From Oidiodendron maius Zn (lineage: Eukaryota; Ascomycota; Leotiomycetes; Myxotrichaceae): DNA of 64,000 nt. Within the stretch, counting starts at the first letter, position 1. Every line of letters starts with the position of its first letter. Below the pieces are notes generated by a model that saw only the letters and a list, made by a program, of their open reading frames with translations, made no database searches and had not been told where the DNA came from. This document shows, piece after piece, positions 22,001-32,222 of this stretch. A program made the position numbers and the translations under genes. Location of the stretch: positions 496,001-560,000 of the forward strand of contig KN832879.1 in assembly GCA_000827325.1 (NCBI GenBank), written 5' to 3'.

Positions 22001-23766
22001 CAGCTGCCCCAGTACCAGAAATCGTGGATATCACTCCCGCTAAAGCACCTGCGCCAACTCGTATTGTCCCTAGGCCTGCTGCAAAGGATGCTGGCCCTAA
22101 GGAAGGTACAAAAAAGGCGGGACACGTAGAGACTTTAGTACGCCCGTCTGGACCGAAGCCCGAGGACAAGGCTGAGAAGAAGGATGTGACATCAAATGGA
22201 GGACTGGCAAATGCTAGTAGCACTGAGAAACAATCTAAGAAGAGAAGAAAGGCAGCCTCTACAGCTGAGGCGCCTCCTGGGACAATTCAAGGTGCACAAC
22301 CATCGAAAGCCATTATCATGGACCCAATGAGCAATTCCCGAAATGGAAGCGCCAAGGCCAGCATAAGTGCAATCCCGGAAGTTGAGGAAACCCAGACTGT
22401 CTCGCGTGACTTCAGTGATGCGACTCTGAAGAACATAGAAAGCCGTATTTCTGGAGAACTCAAGCAGAGCTTCGATACTTCATTTGAATCTCTGCTTCAA
22501 GAAATGAAACTTGATAGGCGCACTCAAACTGCTGTTGCTAAGTCTGAACAGGAGGCAGTGCTTCGTGTCGTGTCTAGCACGTTGACGGATAACATTGAGG
22601 CCTCCCTATCTAAAATGGTCAGCAATAGCATTCAAAAGTCTGTCCTTCCTGCTATTTCCGAGGTTGCTCGTAATGCTGTTAAAGAGCAACTAGGCTCCAG
22701 CATGAACTCTCACTTAGGAAAGAATATTCCTCGGGAGCTTCAAAATATCCTTCCTGATGCTGTTGCGAATGCTCTACAACAACCCCAACTCCTAAAGTTG
22801 ATGTCCGAATCACTGGCAAGATCTGTCGCATTCCGTGTTGAGGAGCAATTTGCTACCCTGCTCCAGAACATTGTCACTCCTGCGTTCACACGACTTGCGG
22901 CTCAGACATCGCAGAATGCCGTCGCCGAGATTCAACGACAAGTCACAGGAAAAATTGAGGCACTTGAACAGCGCCACAATACTGACGGCGTGAAGATAAA
23001 CCAGCTCATGAAGCTCGTTTCTAGCTTATCTGAGACTGTGACTTCCATGGCAGCTGCACAAACCGAGTTTCAAGGCCAATTCCTGAGAATTCAGCAACAA
23101 ATTGCTGCTGAAAAGCGCGATACTACTCAGGGTCGAGAGAGCGCCACAGGCACCTCTGCCGCTATTTCTCGTCCGGTCGAGGAGAAAACCCCACAACAGC
23201 TGCAATACGAGTCTATGTTACAGGACGTGAGCACGGCGATGCACGAGGGTAGCTATGAGACTGCAATCATTCGATGGCTGCAGAGTGGGTTCCACCAGGA
23301 ATTCTTCGAGGACTATTTCTACAAGTTCAATCCCGACTTTATTCGAGAATTGAACCCACTGTTACTCCTTTCCATCGGCTCGGCCATCAGTGGTGGCATC
23401 GAGAACCAGAAGGTGCTGGAGCGTATTGCATGGTTGGAAACCATTCTCGCAGTCCTTCAAGGTCATGTGAACGCTCAAGATATTGTAAGCACGAATGACC
23501 ATTGGTTTATTTCGCACATACTGACTTCAGAGCAGCCGGATGAAGTTCGTGAACATGTTCCAAAGATCATCGCTCATTACATCACCCGCCTCGAGCACCT
23601 CTTCATGGTAATTAGCAACGGCAATGCGCAGGACCCAGTTCTTAAGCGTATTTCTCAGTTGGTGAATGCATGTAACCGTATTTTGGATTCTACTCGCTCA
23701 CCTGTCGCATCTCCTGCAACCCGCATGTCCGGGTCGATGATGAGCAGCGGAGGGCGACGCCACTGA
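19042..23766 (+). CDS. EDC4/Ge-1-like decapping scaffold
   Basis: One uninterrupted exon of 1574 codons. Layout: a disordered N-terminus rich in Pro, Ser and Gln (residues 1-400), an acidic helical segment (400-500), and a WD40-type beta-propeller (about 510-880; VYNFPMKPWTSITIKESVE starts it and VLFVDKLRPY and HTLQLWDLALGKP fall inside). A charged linker (900-1090), a long helical region with coiled-coil character (1120-1400) and a conserved C-terminal helical domain (from EGSYETAIIRWLQSGFHQEF) follow. This is the plan of Edc4/Ge-1 and fission yeast Pdc1, which bridge Dcp2 and its activators in cytoplasmic P-bodies and promote mRNA decapping. The start is the ATG of MSGYPGGSG; codons upstream in the same frame lack an ATG. 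A 273-codon antisense frame (20158-20979) is a shadow. Confidence 0.88.
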   Translation: MSGYPGGSGEANGLDSLFAQLRNQQNKPMNLEPSYGYYNNPSYRQPSQSQLAQHLPPGFNQPSVSSAVSTPPVSNQPPHHPSAVMSPVDTPPSQTYSASGITANTDRTSTLLNLLKFSEPSPASAKPSAPIGTPHSQSREAPLDFSVAPQPSIQSPGHGSNDLLATLMGTVPSKPQQPVAPQSSKTGFGTVSSPPSADTQSFLLQLLNQPKPAQYDTAQQLTPAKGFASPSKNNSHADAGDIVQAQEDATVDMNSMGQAAAESRLDARPAKDSRDNTRESTPHQGLFTYVNPFEQLSASSPRNRTPKIASGPPSAVPPVQILKRESADSKQKSDAQYTPSTSASSLRKLDPVSQVSSSTPTPLPDGRTPLEALIGIGAPAPAPADKETVSDALSGIGNEVDRQAQEAIAQAEKDESQAEIQKNLEDMLNAKSEQEFMESAQFAATVIQKELEKSDGQSALDILPKEVAEAVKEVVDDAAHGHIADSWESAEAEDSPTKEDESVVKVYNFPMKPWTSITIKESVEPRPEFREEAVMDIARLKKDFDHIDRTLVTASSNFIVYGMSKNGGFRIIRQEDGKDTRMFTETHDRIFNVITAVAASDLKETIIGTGISGTVYWTVIKDGEGDYIEDDNLEMHGFAMPPTQSHDSESPGGVLKTRARKSASHPNFFAVGRGKYIHIIWPSVVMKSFLKDGKDRVVDTERYLAEHSLKVNTGKAGKDFAFSEDDTIIVSLDKAGRVKFWDVRHLAETDSSGNPHPIHTRPMEIKEPIITYTTTPPTEKSWPTSVLFVDKLRPYQKGGALRYLLVGMKQNHTLQLWDLALGKPVQEINLPHSQDSDAVCSVLYDAATGMIIVGHPTRNSIYFLHLSAPRYYLPKSLNQAEFMLKLANDGPAFPKPESTAVVSGMREYSLDNKGSLRSLDLLSSPTSATSGGDTPPLFELYAMHSKGVTCLAIRQPDLGWSSDNKVLRPMDAAKVGTITIESIKEIPAAPVPEIVDITPAKAPAPTRIVPRPAAKDAGPKEGTKKAGHVETLVRPSGPKPEDKAEKKDVTSNGGLANASSTEKQSKKRRKAASTAEAPPGTIQGAQPSKAIIMDPMSNSRNGSAKASISAIPEVEETQTVSRDFSDATLKNIESRISGELKQSFDTSFESLLQEMKLDRRTQTAVAKSEQEAVLRVVSSTLTDNIEASLSKMVSNSIQKSVLPAISEVARNAVKEQLGSSMNSHLGKNIPRELQNILPDAVANALQQPQLLKLMSESLARSVAFRVEEQFATLLQNIVTPAFTRLAAQTSQNAVAEIQRQVTGKIEALEQRHNTDGVKINQLMKLVSSLSETVTSMAAAQTEFQGQFLRIQQQIAAEKRDTTQGRESATGTSAAISRPVEEKTPQQLQYESMLQDVSTAMHEGSYETAIIRWLQSGFHQEFFEDYFYKFNPDFIRELNPLLLLSIGSAISGGIENQKVLERIAWLETILAVLQGHVNAQDIVSTNDHWFISHILTSEQPDEVREHVPKIIAHYITRLEHLFMVISNGNAQDPVLKRISQLVNACNRILDSTRSPVASPATRMSGSMMSSGGRRH

Positions 23767-24316
23767 TGTGGCTACTTACCAAACAGCGTGCCTATTATCA
23801 AGCTCTGTTCGTTCTGGATGGCGAATTCGCTTCATTTCGATTAGATTTATTCGACTTTCGATAAAATCATAAATCGGACTGAACGGTATCATTTTTCTAG
23901 CTTAAGCATAGGAGATGCTGGAATGCTCTCTTACTTACAGCGGGGACTTATGGCCTATCGTTTTCAGGAACGATCTCATGTGCAAACGATTCATTTTCAT
24001 TCTCTTGTCTTCTATTCTAGCGAGTATGACTGCACACTTGTCCGTCGGCAGCCTTTAGGATTGACGTCTAGACGGGTTGCAACTCACTCTGCTGAATATA
24101 TCACGGATATGGCATATCACAATATCATGCTGGGAGGCGGATACTTCAAGATGTGTTATGAGGATGAGATGAAGATTCGCGCATTGCTTTGCTCGTTGTC
24201 TTGCGAATAGTCTACGGCCCGTAGCTAGGATTGTAGGAAGAAAGAATTGACAACCCTGGAAGATGGTCATGCTATGCGAAACTGACGATTGGTTGCTTTC
24301 ATTATCATTGTAGACA
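23767..24316. other. intergenic between convergent genes
   Basis: 3' region of the EDC4-like gene (plus) and of the APH-like pseudogene (minus). No motif-bearing frame. Confidence 0.5.
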
Positions 24317-25237
24317 TCATGACTTCTCATTCCTCCTAAGTACCTCTATCACCAATCTAACCGCAAGCTCAAAATCTATATTCAGCGTATGTTTCTCCAG
24401 CCATGGTAAATCAGACTGGATTGCAAACGTCAATATCCGCCAACATAAAGCCCTAACCAGGACATGAAGCCGCAACTCATCAGTACCGTATAATTCGATC
24501 AATCCAGTCCCCTGCTCATAACCCGTCAATCCATCGGCCACAACCACTGCCTCAGAGAACTTAATAGGCCGCCAGTACGGCGCCATGTCAATGATCGCAG
24601 GAGCCCGGCCTCCATTCGTATTATCGAAGAGCACGTTACCCGAGAGGTCAACATGAACCATCTGATATTTCAGAGTATCTCTGAGAATAGGGTTCTTGAT
24701 CTCCTCAAGCCTTTCCAGATACGGTTTTATCGCCTTCAATACATCATGGTTAACTCCAAGGACGTCATCGAGACTTTTCTCCTCCCAAGTCACGCGATCT
24801 GCTTCGGCCCAGCGATCTGGTTTCCAGAATACGAATGCCGGAGGCTCAGATATCAGATCCTTCAGATCACGGTGGAATGCACGACTCGCAAATTCCTGGA
24901 ATTTGCCTCGCGGTCCGTCTTTACAAGCTACAAACGACGAAGCCGACCAGTTATCCACGATAAATCGGTTCTCTGCTCCAGATGAAGTTGGGATTGTGCT
25001 AACGAGCGGTTTCGCAATGTGATATTCCTGGTTGACGTGCGGAAGCTGGGTCAAGTTGAGAAGAAGCTCGTTGAGCCATTATGTTTCTATATTCTAGTCG
25101 ACGGGTCGCAGGACGGTGTCCCCGGCTAAGAAGCATAATCCCCGGCCTCCTGAGAGGGGCTGCAGGAGAGTTTGTATGTTGAATGCTTTGAGCACGGATT
25201 GCGAGGGCACTTGACGAATATCTTGGCGATCACCCAT
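24317..25237 (-). pseudogene. APH-like kinase gene with two in-frame stops
   Basis: From the ATG at 25237 the frame reads MGDRQDIRQVPSQSV through LSGGRGLCFLAGDTVLRPVD, meets TAG (codon 48) and TAA (codon 53), then continues uninterrupted as WLNELLLNLTQLPHVNQEYH to a stop at 24317. The body has the aminoglycoside-phosphotransferase-like signature MVHVDLSGNVLFDN, then PAIIDMAPYWRP and FSEAVVVADGL, resembling the TIGR02569-type group. Both stops could derive from CAG and CAA by C-to-T change. Alternatively a 51-base in-frame intron (GTCGAC...CCCAG, about 25052-25102) would remove both stops. That donor is poor and the removed residues look conserved, so I favour a recently dead gene. Family members are predicted small-molecule kinases with unknown substrates. 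Confidence 0.7.
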
Positions 25238-25603
25238 TGTATCTCAATTAGAATCATAAGTGGAGGTTAAGGTAAATGATTCAACAAAAGAAAACAAAAA
25301 AAATTTTTCTATACAAACGCAGATATTGACTTAGCCCGTTACAGTTCCCGGAATATAAAACTATCCGGACAGACTGCGGTTATAATGTCAGCACCCCGAC
25401 AGGTTTTAGTTAATGCCATATACAGAAGGAAGAGTGAAGAAAGTGATATTCTAACTCTGTCCTTGCTATGTTTATTTACTCCTAATCCGATAGTGTAGCT
25501 ATGCACTTCTTCCTCTAGAAGGTCTTGTACCAGAGCCACCTATGCGAGATCTATGGAAAGCCGCCATTAGATACAATAGCGTGTCCAGTTTAAGATGCGC
25601 AAT
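25238..25603. other. intergenic
   Basis: Upstream of the APH-like pseudogene and downstream of the MFS gene, both on the minus strand. An A-rich run at 25275-25303. Nothing else. Confidence 0.5.
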
Positions 25604-27186
25604 TCAACTTCCTGCCGCATATGTACTCTTTAAACGTAGTTTCGAGCCAAATTTCCATAGCACTGGAGTGGTTACAACCCCGACTGCGAGAGAGACAAAT
25701 GCTAGCACGCTATTTCCCCATCCATAGCCTAAACGGTCATACATTGCTGGTGCGAAAAGAGGGAATGCAAAGCCTGTAATACTCTTCAGTACGTTAATCG
25801 TGGAGATGGCTGAGGCGGCGTATCGTGGATAGGCGTCAATTGTATAGGTTTGGATGACCTGCATGGACATAATGGTTCCAAAGCAGAAAATAAATGCGCC
25901 GATATTTGGGAGGACCCAGTGCGAACCTTCTTCTCCCGTCCACCCGTACCAGAGTAATCCTATTGGAATTAGAATTGAACTTGGGATGAGAAGAGGAATG
26001 CGAAATTCGGGGATTCCAATGTCTTTATTACGCGCAGCGAGCCGTCTATAGATCATGTCATTGACCATACCCGAAACTATGAGAAGTTAGTGGGCCAGTG
26101 TAAGGAGACTGTGTTGCTCACCTTGAGAGCCAACGATAAAACCTAGGCCAGTGGAAATGTAGTTCAAACTTCCAATACCCACCGACTCGTGATAACGATC
26201 AGTCCATAATATAGGGAAATTGAACAAGAGGAGATACATGATCCCATATAAAAGTGCCATGAAAAAAGATAGGATCTGTATAATGATCTGGGTACTGATC
26301 AATTTGACTGGCCGTATGAGGTTCAATTTCAGGAGATTGGAAAGTGTGCTATCGGGTTCTTCATACTGAGTATGAAGGGCTTGATTGCCGGTCTCTTCTC
26401 GAAGCGTTTCTGCTTTGTTATAAAGCAGCCTGGGAGGATAGCTTTCTTTGAGAAATAACAACGCAATGATTTGAAAACCGACACTAGCAATCGAGATGAC
26501 CCAAAAAACCCATCTCCAAGACACATGCTGAGTGACATAAGCCCCAATAATCGGTCCAAGGGCAGGACCAAGGAGGGGACCCGAAGTGTACATAGCCAGG
26601 GCATGTGCTCGGCGTTCTGGTTCCCACAGATCACTGAGCAGACCGCCTCCAATAGCCAAGGGCGCACTTGCACCAAGACCAGCCAATAGGCGGAAAGCCA
26701 TTAGCTCACCAGTGGTTTGTACGAACCCAGATGCTGTATTCCACACTATGAAGAAGAGATTCCCTAGGATCAGGACAGGAAGTCGTCCATATATCTCGGA
26801 GATGGGGCTTAAAATGAGTGGCCCAAATCCCAAGCCAAGGAGGAATATAGACAGCGTCAACTCGAGATGGACGGCATTGTTGTCATGTAGATCGATACCA
26901 ATTGCGTTGACTGCGGGGGATATCATGGTGCTCGTCAAGGGAGAGAGGAGTGTAAAGCAGGCGACGGTAAGGGTAGTCGTCCATCGTTTGGCTAGTGGCC
27001 AGTTTCTTGGATTCTGAACGTCATCAGGACCGTCCCAGGTTACCTGTATAATAAAATTAGCCTTTATTTCGAGGACTGAAGTTGGTTTTTCACCAGATTT
27101 GGATCAGTGGCTGTTAACGGCTTCTCGTCCGTGGCTGCGGTCGAATTGTTGGCCACACCCTTCTCAGGATCCCGGACTCTTGTCAT
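25604..27186 (-). CDS. MFS transporter, DHA1 (drug:H+ antiporter-1) type
   Basis: Three exons (27094-27186, 26122-27043, 25604-26076) give 495 residues. Twelve membrane segments can be placed. Motif A after helix 2 is SEIYGRLPVLILGN; helix 4 holds FRLLAGLGASAPLAIGGG; motif C in helix 5 is GPLLGPALGPIIGAY, the antiporter motif of the 12-helix DHA1 group; WRWVFW follows. The N-terminal WDGPDDVQNPRNWPLAKRW is characteristic of fungal members placed in the plasma membrane. Such proteins export drugs, polyamines or secondary metabolites. The substrate here is unknown. Introns of 50 and 45 bases are GT-AG. Immediate neighbours are a dead kinase gene and, 1.3 kb away, an AsaB-like enzyme. Frame and motifs are intact. 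Confidence 0.93.
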
Positions 27187-28475
27187 ATTTGTTTAACTGC
27201 AAAGAGACTGCAGTTAACCCTTTCAAGATGTAACCGTAAGTAAAGAGAGAGAGAGAGGGGGGGGGTAACTTCACGGATGGTTGGGAGGAATGGGCGTGGC
27301 ACACTCTTCCCTTACGTATCAATCATTGCAGCAGCATTCGAGCAGTGTGAAGGGAGGTCGGGCACCGGTTGGATGCAAGGACGGCCACACCGCAACCGCA
27401 GCACTTGATCCGCTGGGGAATAAGCTTTACGTACAAACGGAATGCAACCTGTAAGTTACCGTTGTACTTTACATTCATTGGCTATGCAGGTTGGGACCGT
27501 ATATTCGTGACACTATGAAAGAAGGCAACAACGCCTCGTTCACGCTACTCATTGGTGCTGTGCAACATTTGTGTAATCACAGCCACAAATTTGGAGAAAG
27601 ATTGGATGACAAGGAAGGGAATCTGCGAGTAAGATTGCGGTGTAGGAATAAGATATGGGAACATGTGGGTTCCAGAATGTTTCTGCGTTTATGCGAGCCG
27701 AGAGACATTACATAGTTTGACAATTGGCCTTGTACAAACGAAGAGGGCTGTAACGAATTTGAATGACGTTTCAGGCGGTCTAGACTCCATGCACATATAT
27801 CTTCGTTGCCCTCCTTCCCATAATCTAGTGGGATGAAACATATTACTATTCAATGCATTAGCCCAACAGCACGAAAAGTCCCAAATATTGACGAAGAAAT
27901 CCACTCACATTCGAATATCCTAACCAAATCACTTACAAGATGCCCTCTTTGGTTTCTACTGCGGCCACAACTGTCTCTACTGGTGCGACTGATAACCGTG
28001 ATCAGCCCTGGAAGAAGATCCTCGCTGCTGCCAGCTACACGAAGACCGCCTCCTCGGCGCCTGACGAGGAGATAGTCAAAACAGGTGGTCCCTGTGACGT
28101 TTTGACCAACTTTTTTTCGGCTTGAGGAAGAATTTATTTGAGATCATATTCAAAGCCGGGCTTGGATTTGGTCGATAACCTCCGGATGGAGATTGAACTT
28201 TCCTTAGGTCTCTTGGCGATGGAAAACTTGGGATTGGGCAGAAGGAGTAAGGGCCAGGGGACAATATAACTTAAATTTAAGCAATATATACTCTCTCCAT
28301 CCACACTTTCGACCTAATTACTAAAAGCTATTTCAAGTTTCAACCACAAGATCCATACTGAGTATCCCAACCTTCCCCCATAATACTCTTCACATCCTGT
28401 CCCGCATAAACTCCCTACCAGTGAATCTTATTCAAATGCAGCTCATTGTTCTTAAGATGATTTACTTCGTGGTAT
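27187..28475. other. intergenic with a GA/G simple repeat
   Basis: 1.29 kb with no recognised gene. A purine run of GA repeats followed by nine G (about 27245-27265) lies 60-80 bases before the MFS start codon. A 61-codon plus-strand frame starting near 27940 (MPSLVSTAATTVSTGATDNR) has an amino-acid composition like a protein N-terminus, but no continuation or family was found. Confidence 0.5.
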
Positions 28476-29875
28476 TCAGGGGGCTGTGAACACCAACGCT
28501 CTCACCTCCACACTTTCTCGAGGGAGTATACCGTCCGGCTGCACTCGATGTTTGAAGGATGCATGCGGACAAACTAAGCTGGCTATTAAAACTTATGTAA
28601 TATTTAAATAATGAGACATCATAAGTAAATATACGTACATTTTGCGCTCACTCCCTCCTCTGAATCATACTGCTTAAAAATCCATATCTCGCTTGGTTTT
28701 TGCTTCGACAGGAAATACCAGTTGCACTTTTCTCTATATAGAGCGAACATATTTGAACCAACGTACTCCTCGAAATTTTCTCGGACAATATCTGTAGCTA
28801 GCAAATCTTCATATGTAACCGTGCTCCCATCGCAGATGGCTAGTGGCCAGTCTTCAACGACGTGGTGGAGAGGACGCCAGATGCTGCCAAATAGTTAGAT
28901 TTTGGACATTTCATTGTAAAAAATGTCAAATAAAAGAAATGAATATTTGAAAGGAATGAGTAGTAATTACTTGATAATTCTGAATCGGCCACTGAGTAAC
29001 TTATCTGCTTCAGCGAGAAACAGGCGGTGCACCAAGTTCACAGCACTGGACGGCTCTTGATCAAGATGAGCATTGTTGGCCGGTGCAAGGCGGTCGGAGA
29101 GATTTTTGAGATTAACTGACTCCCCATCAATTCTGCTTCGAGCGCTGCGTAGCTGAGTGAGTGAGATTGTGTTGGACTTCAACTTTATGGTTGGAGAAAA
29201 AAAGGCAACCGAGAAAAGCTCACTCAACATATTTGTAATTAATGAATTCTCTCTCTCTTCTAGCTGACGAGCAGCTCAAGGACATATATATGGAAACATT
29301 TGTAAAATAAAATACAAATAGAGAACAGGAAAACGTACCCTCCAGTCAAAAATCTTCACCCTATCAACTCCCTTCACTTCCCTCCTCAACAGCTCCTCCA
29401 CTACCGGCAGATACAGCCTCTCGATTTGATCCGTACTAGGATTATTATCAAGTCCCTCAATATCTTTGATATTGCGCATCATAAAGCCATGTTCATCAAT
29501 ATCAATCTCAGCTTCGCTCCCTCGAATATCTCGAAAGAGGACGTCCTTAACTTCGAAGTCCACATTCGTTCGAGGTGTTGAAGGTGGCAGGTCGATGAAC
29601 ATCTGATAAGGTTTCTCAGTCTTGTAGAGATCTGTCCATTTGATGAATTGTAGAGACGAGGTCTCGGCGTGTTGAGATTCTATCATAACTGTAGCTGACT
29701 CCAATGAACTACGGCGATGGCTAGTATTAAAAATATATGATTTTAGCGCTTGACAAGGCTCGAGCTGTCCATCAGTAAATATGGCACAGTTGCCCTTGGG
29801 TAAGAGATCTTGTAATCCCTGAATTAGTATTCTGATCAAAGGATGTAAGGGAATTTTCAACCCTTGCAGGATCAT
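28476..29875 (-). CDS. AsaB/CmcJ-family enzyme (GA4-desaturase-like)
   Basis: Four exons (29339-29875, 28971-29152, 28639-28883, 28476-28573) give 353 residues. The domain runs from MFIDLPPSTPRTNVDFEVKD through FRDIRGSEAEID and FDWR. It continues with LAPANNAHLDQEPSSAV, then IWRPLHHVVEDWPLAICDG, NWYFLSKQKPSEIWIFKQYD, and closes with CPHASFKH and PRESVEVRALVFTAP. That pattern is the fungal AsaB/CmcJ-like family, whose members are oxygenase-like enzymes often found in secondary-metabolite clusters (aspergillic acid AsaB, NvfI-related proteins). A His-rich iron site is expected; H-L-D and H-H-V fit but are not proven. Intron 1 is long (186 bases). No synthase gene is near, so this is an orphan accessory enzyme or part of a loose group with the MFS gene. 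The exon reading reproduces the expected ending exactly. Confidence 0.85.
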
Positions 29876-30491
29876 TTTCGTGGCTGACCCGATTGCATCA
29901 CCTCGCGAAACTCGGCTCGGGATGTGCCCCTGACTATCTCATCTCGCCCTACAAAAACTGCTGTAAAATGCAACCTCGGCGTATTCTTCAATGGCTTAAT
30001 TTTGCACGAGGATGACTGAATAACTTTTTAGGGTTGGCCCCTGAGTTAGCCGGTGTCAGCTAGAGACGTCAATTAACCAGATAGGCGTACGAAAGTATAA
30101 GCATACTAGGAATCTTCGATCAGGTATCACTTTGTGCCGGTCATGTCTAACCCCACTGTCTTCAATAGTAGGACGAGGATGCAGTAGCTAGACAAGGTGA
30201 GACAGTAGAGTAGAAGATAGCAAACGGCTGAGCATTCCCGATAATGCATGTCGTATTTCATGCCGACAATAGTGGAGCGGCCTGGACGAAGAAGGCTTTC
30301 TGCAGTTGCCAAGCTCGTAAATGATCAATCATATTGACATACCGCACACGGAAGATAAGCAAGGCAGAGATAACATACGCAAGTTCAACTATTTATTTTA
30401 AACGCAGAGTAGGTATACGTACTACGCGTAGTAAGCAATGCTAGAACGGAAAGCAAGTTTGCCAGCCAAAATTTAAAGTGCATGTGCAGTC
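29876..30491. other. intergenic
   Basis: Promoter side of the AsaB-like gene and 3' side of the acetyltransferase gene. Short frames only; no motif seen. Confidence 0.5.
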
Positions 30492-31283
30492 TCAGACCCA
30501 CGGTCGAACTGTCTCGCCTTCCGCATAATTTCCCCTAATTGGTCTCCACATCTGCCACATGATCATAGGCTCTAAGCGCTTCGCGATATCCTTCCACTCT
30601 TTGCTAGGGTTGTCTTTCTTGGGGGCGAGATTGTTCTTGTGGACGACAACGAAACCATGCTTCTGGTACAAGGGGACGCCATATTCAGTAGCATCCAACC
30701 ACATCTCCACTCCCATGGCGTCTGCTTTCTCAATACCCCACTTCATGATGATATCTGCAATTCCTTGACGTCGGTAGTCAGGATGTGTGAAGATGATATT
30801 CAGATCTGATAGGGGTTGTTTTAGCAGGGACCCCGGCCGCATATTCATGTGGGAAAAGCACGTACAAACCTGTGGCCTCTGTCCCTTCTCTATCCTGGGA
30901 GCCTCAAATTGTTTGAGTGCGTGAGCGACATAGTCTCGTTCGCCTCCTTTGGGGTACCAGGAAACTTCCGAGTGGTCATCGGCTTGAGCAAAGGGATTGG
31001 TTGGGCAGATCTTCCATAGGGCGCCAGCCACGATCTTACCATTCTCATTGACCACCTTCTGCCAATAGCTAGTTGGATCTGACCGATGCCAGTACAGCTG
31101 ACGAGAGGTTGCCTCCTTGAGGGAATCATCGCGAGCAGAGGAGCCGGTCCCGTGGACGGGGCAGAACAGCCTGAAGAAAGTTTGGTTGGGATTCTCATAA
31201 GAGTCCCACTCACACTCGATGAGCTCAGCGAAATCTTTCGCAGGATCGACCTCCTGCAAGGTGAAAGACATCGTGATCGTCAT
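30492..31283 (-). CDS. GNAT-family N-acetyltransferase
   Basis: Two exons (30866-31283, 30492-30805) separated by a 60-base GT-AG intron that is a multiple of three and free of stops, so the unspliced frame is also open. Spliced length is 243 residues. The acetyl-CoA binding motif A is YLNIIFTHPDYRRQGIADII, where R-R-Q-G-I-A is the pyrophosphate loop. Motif B is WLDATEYGVPLYQKHGF, typical of fungal GNATs whose substrate is unknown. The N-terminal half contains WHRSDPTSYWQKVV and KIVAGALWKI, the usual beta strands 2-4. Splicing is inferred because it restores the usual V-Y-L-N-I-I-F spacing, which the 20 retained codons would disrupt. Start may be 31283 or, twelve bases downstream, 31271 (MSFTLQEV). 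Confidence 0.87.
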   Translation of the reverse strand: MTITMSFTLQEVDPAKDFAELIECEWDSYENPNQTFFRLFCPVHGTGSSARDDSLKEATSRQLYWHRSDPTSYWQKVVNENGKIVAGALWKICPTNPFAQADDHSEVSWYPKGGERDYVAHALKQFEAPRIEKGQRPQVCTCFSHMNMRPGSLLKQPLSDLNIIFTHPDYRRQGIADIIMKWGIEKADAMGVEMWLDATEYGVPLYQKHGFVVVHKNNLAPKKDNPSKEWKDIAKRLEPMIMWQMWRPIRGNYAEGETVRPWV

Positions 31284-32222
31284 TGTGAAAGAAGAAAATT
31301 CAAAGAACGCGCGGGAGAAGGATATAGGAGGGTAGAAAGTAGAAGGACAGTGCGAATATGTTGACAGGGAAAGAACAGTGCTTCTTCTTCTTTCTGCCAG
31401 TAAAAGTGAAAGTGATTATACCCCTACTTATACTGTGTAACAAAATATAGGCCAGATGACCATTTATACTCGGCCTGATTGTTTGTCCTACTGTGATATC
31501 ATATGAACCCCTCCGCCTCCATAGAGCCACGCACCGATTTTGCAATTTGCCGCGTATACTTGGGAACCCCTATCAGTTGACTCTTGTTTATTCGAGTCTC
31601 GTTTATGAGAATAATTACTAAGCAAGACGACAAGTCAGGTTCTCCATCTCCCTTATTCCCTCTCCTTTCCTTCATCTGCTTCGGCCGTCATACAATCAAG
31701 TGATAGAAGATACCTCCCACAATCGCCGCCAAATGATCGCCAACAAGGTTCCATGATAGCCTTGGCTAGGACTCGGCGCGCTGCGAATCATGGGCGAACC
31801 AACACAGCCGGTAGGTGCCTAAGAACAGTGGCTGAAGGATACCCTGGCTTGCAACCAGTCTCTGTGCACGGTTGCTCTGCAGCGTTAATCCCACGTTCAA
31901 TAGTGCAATGTCTCTGATTCAAGGGTACGACAGCTGCAAATACAGACAGCCTTAAGAATGGATGGCGCGCACATTGGATTCAGAGACATTCCCTTAGCCT
32001 TCATGCATGTGCGACTCGGTCCCAGTGGAATTGTATGGCAATGAAACGAGTAGCATTGGCGATAAACGACACTGGCGACTCGACGCTCCAAGTTGTGTTC
32101 CTTTTAAGCCTTGCCGTGCGACTGGCCCCCGGTAGATAGCTGGCTATCTATCGTCCTGTCGCTACATGCGAATACTTCATAATGTGAAGCCAAGCGCTCA
32201 TTGTAGTCCTTTGTGAATTTCA
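31284..32222. other. divergent intergenic region
   Basis: 939 bases between the acetyltransferase (minus) and the PTH11-like gene (plus). Moderately AT-rich, no frame with a recognised motif. Both promoters should be here. Confidence 0.5.

Noticed and set aside
27940-28125. 61-codon plus-strand frame starting MPSLVSTAATT.
   Set aside because: Protein-like composition but no continuation, partner exon or domain.
28476-28573. A different phase for the last exon of the AsaB-like gene, ending in SLEKVWR.
   Set aside because: It came from miscounting the first bases of the exon; the right phase gives the family ending PRESVEVRALVFTAP.
30806-30865. Treating the acetyltransferase as a single exon.
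   Set aside because: The frame is open, but the 60-base segment has GT and AG ends and interrupts the acetyl-CoA motif.
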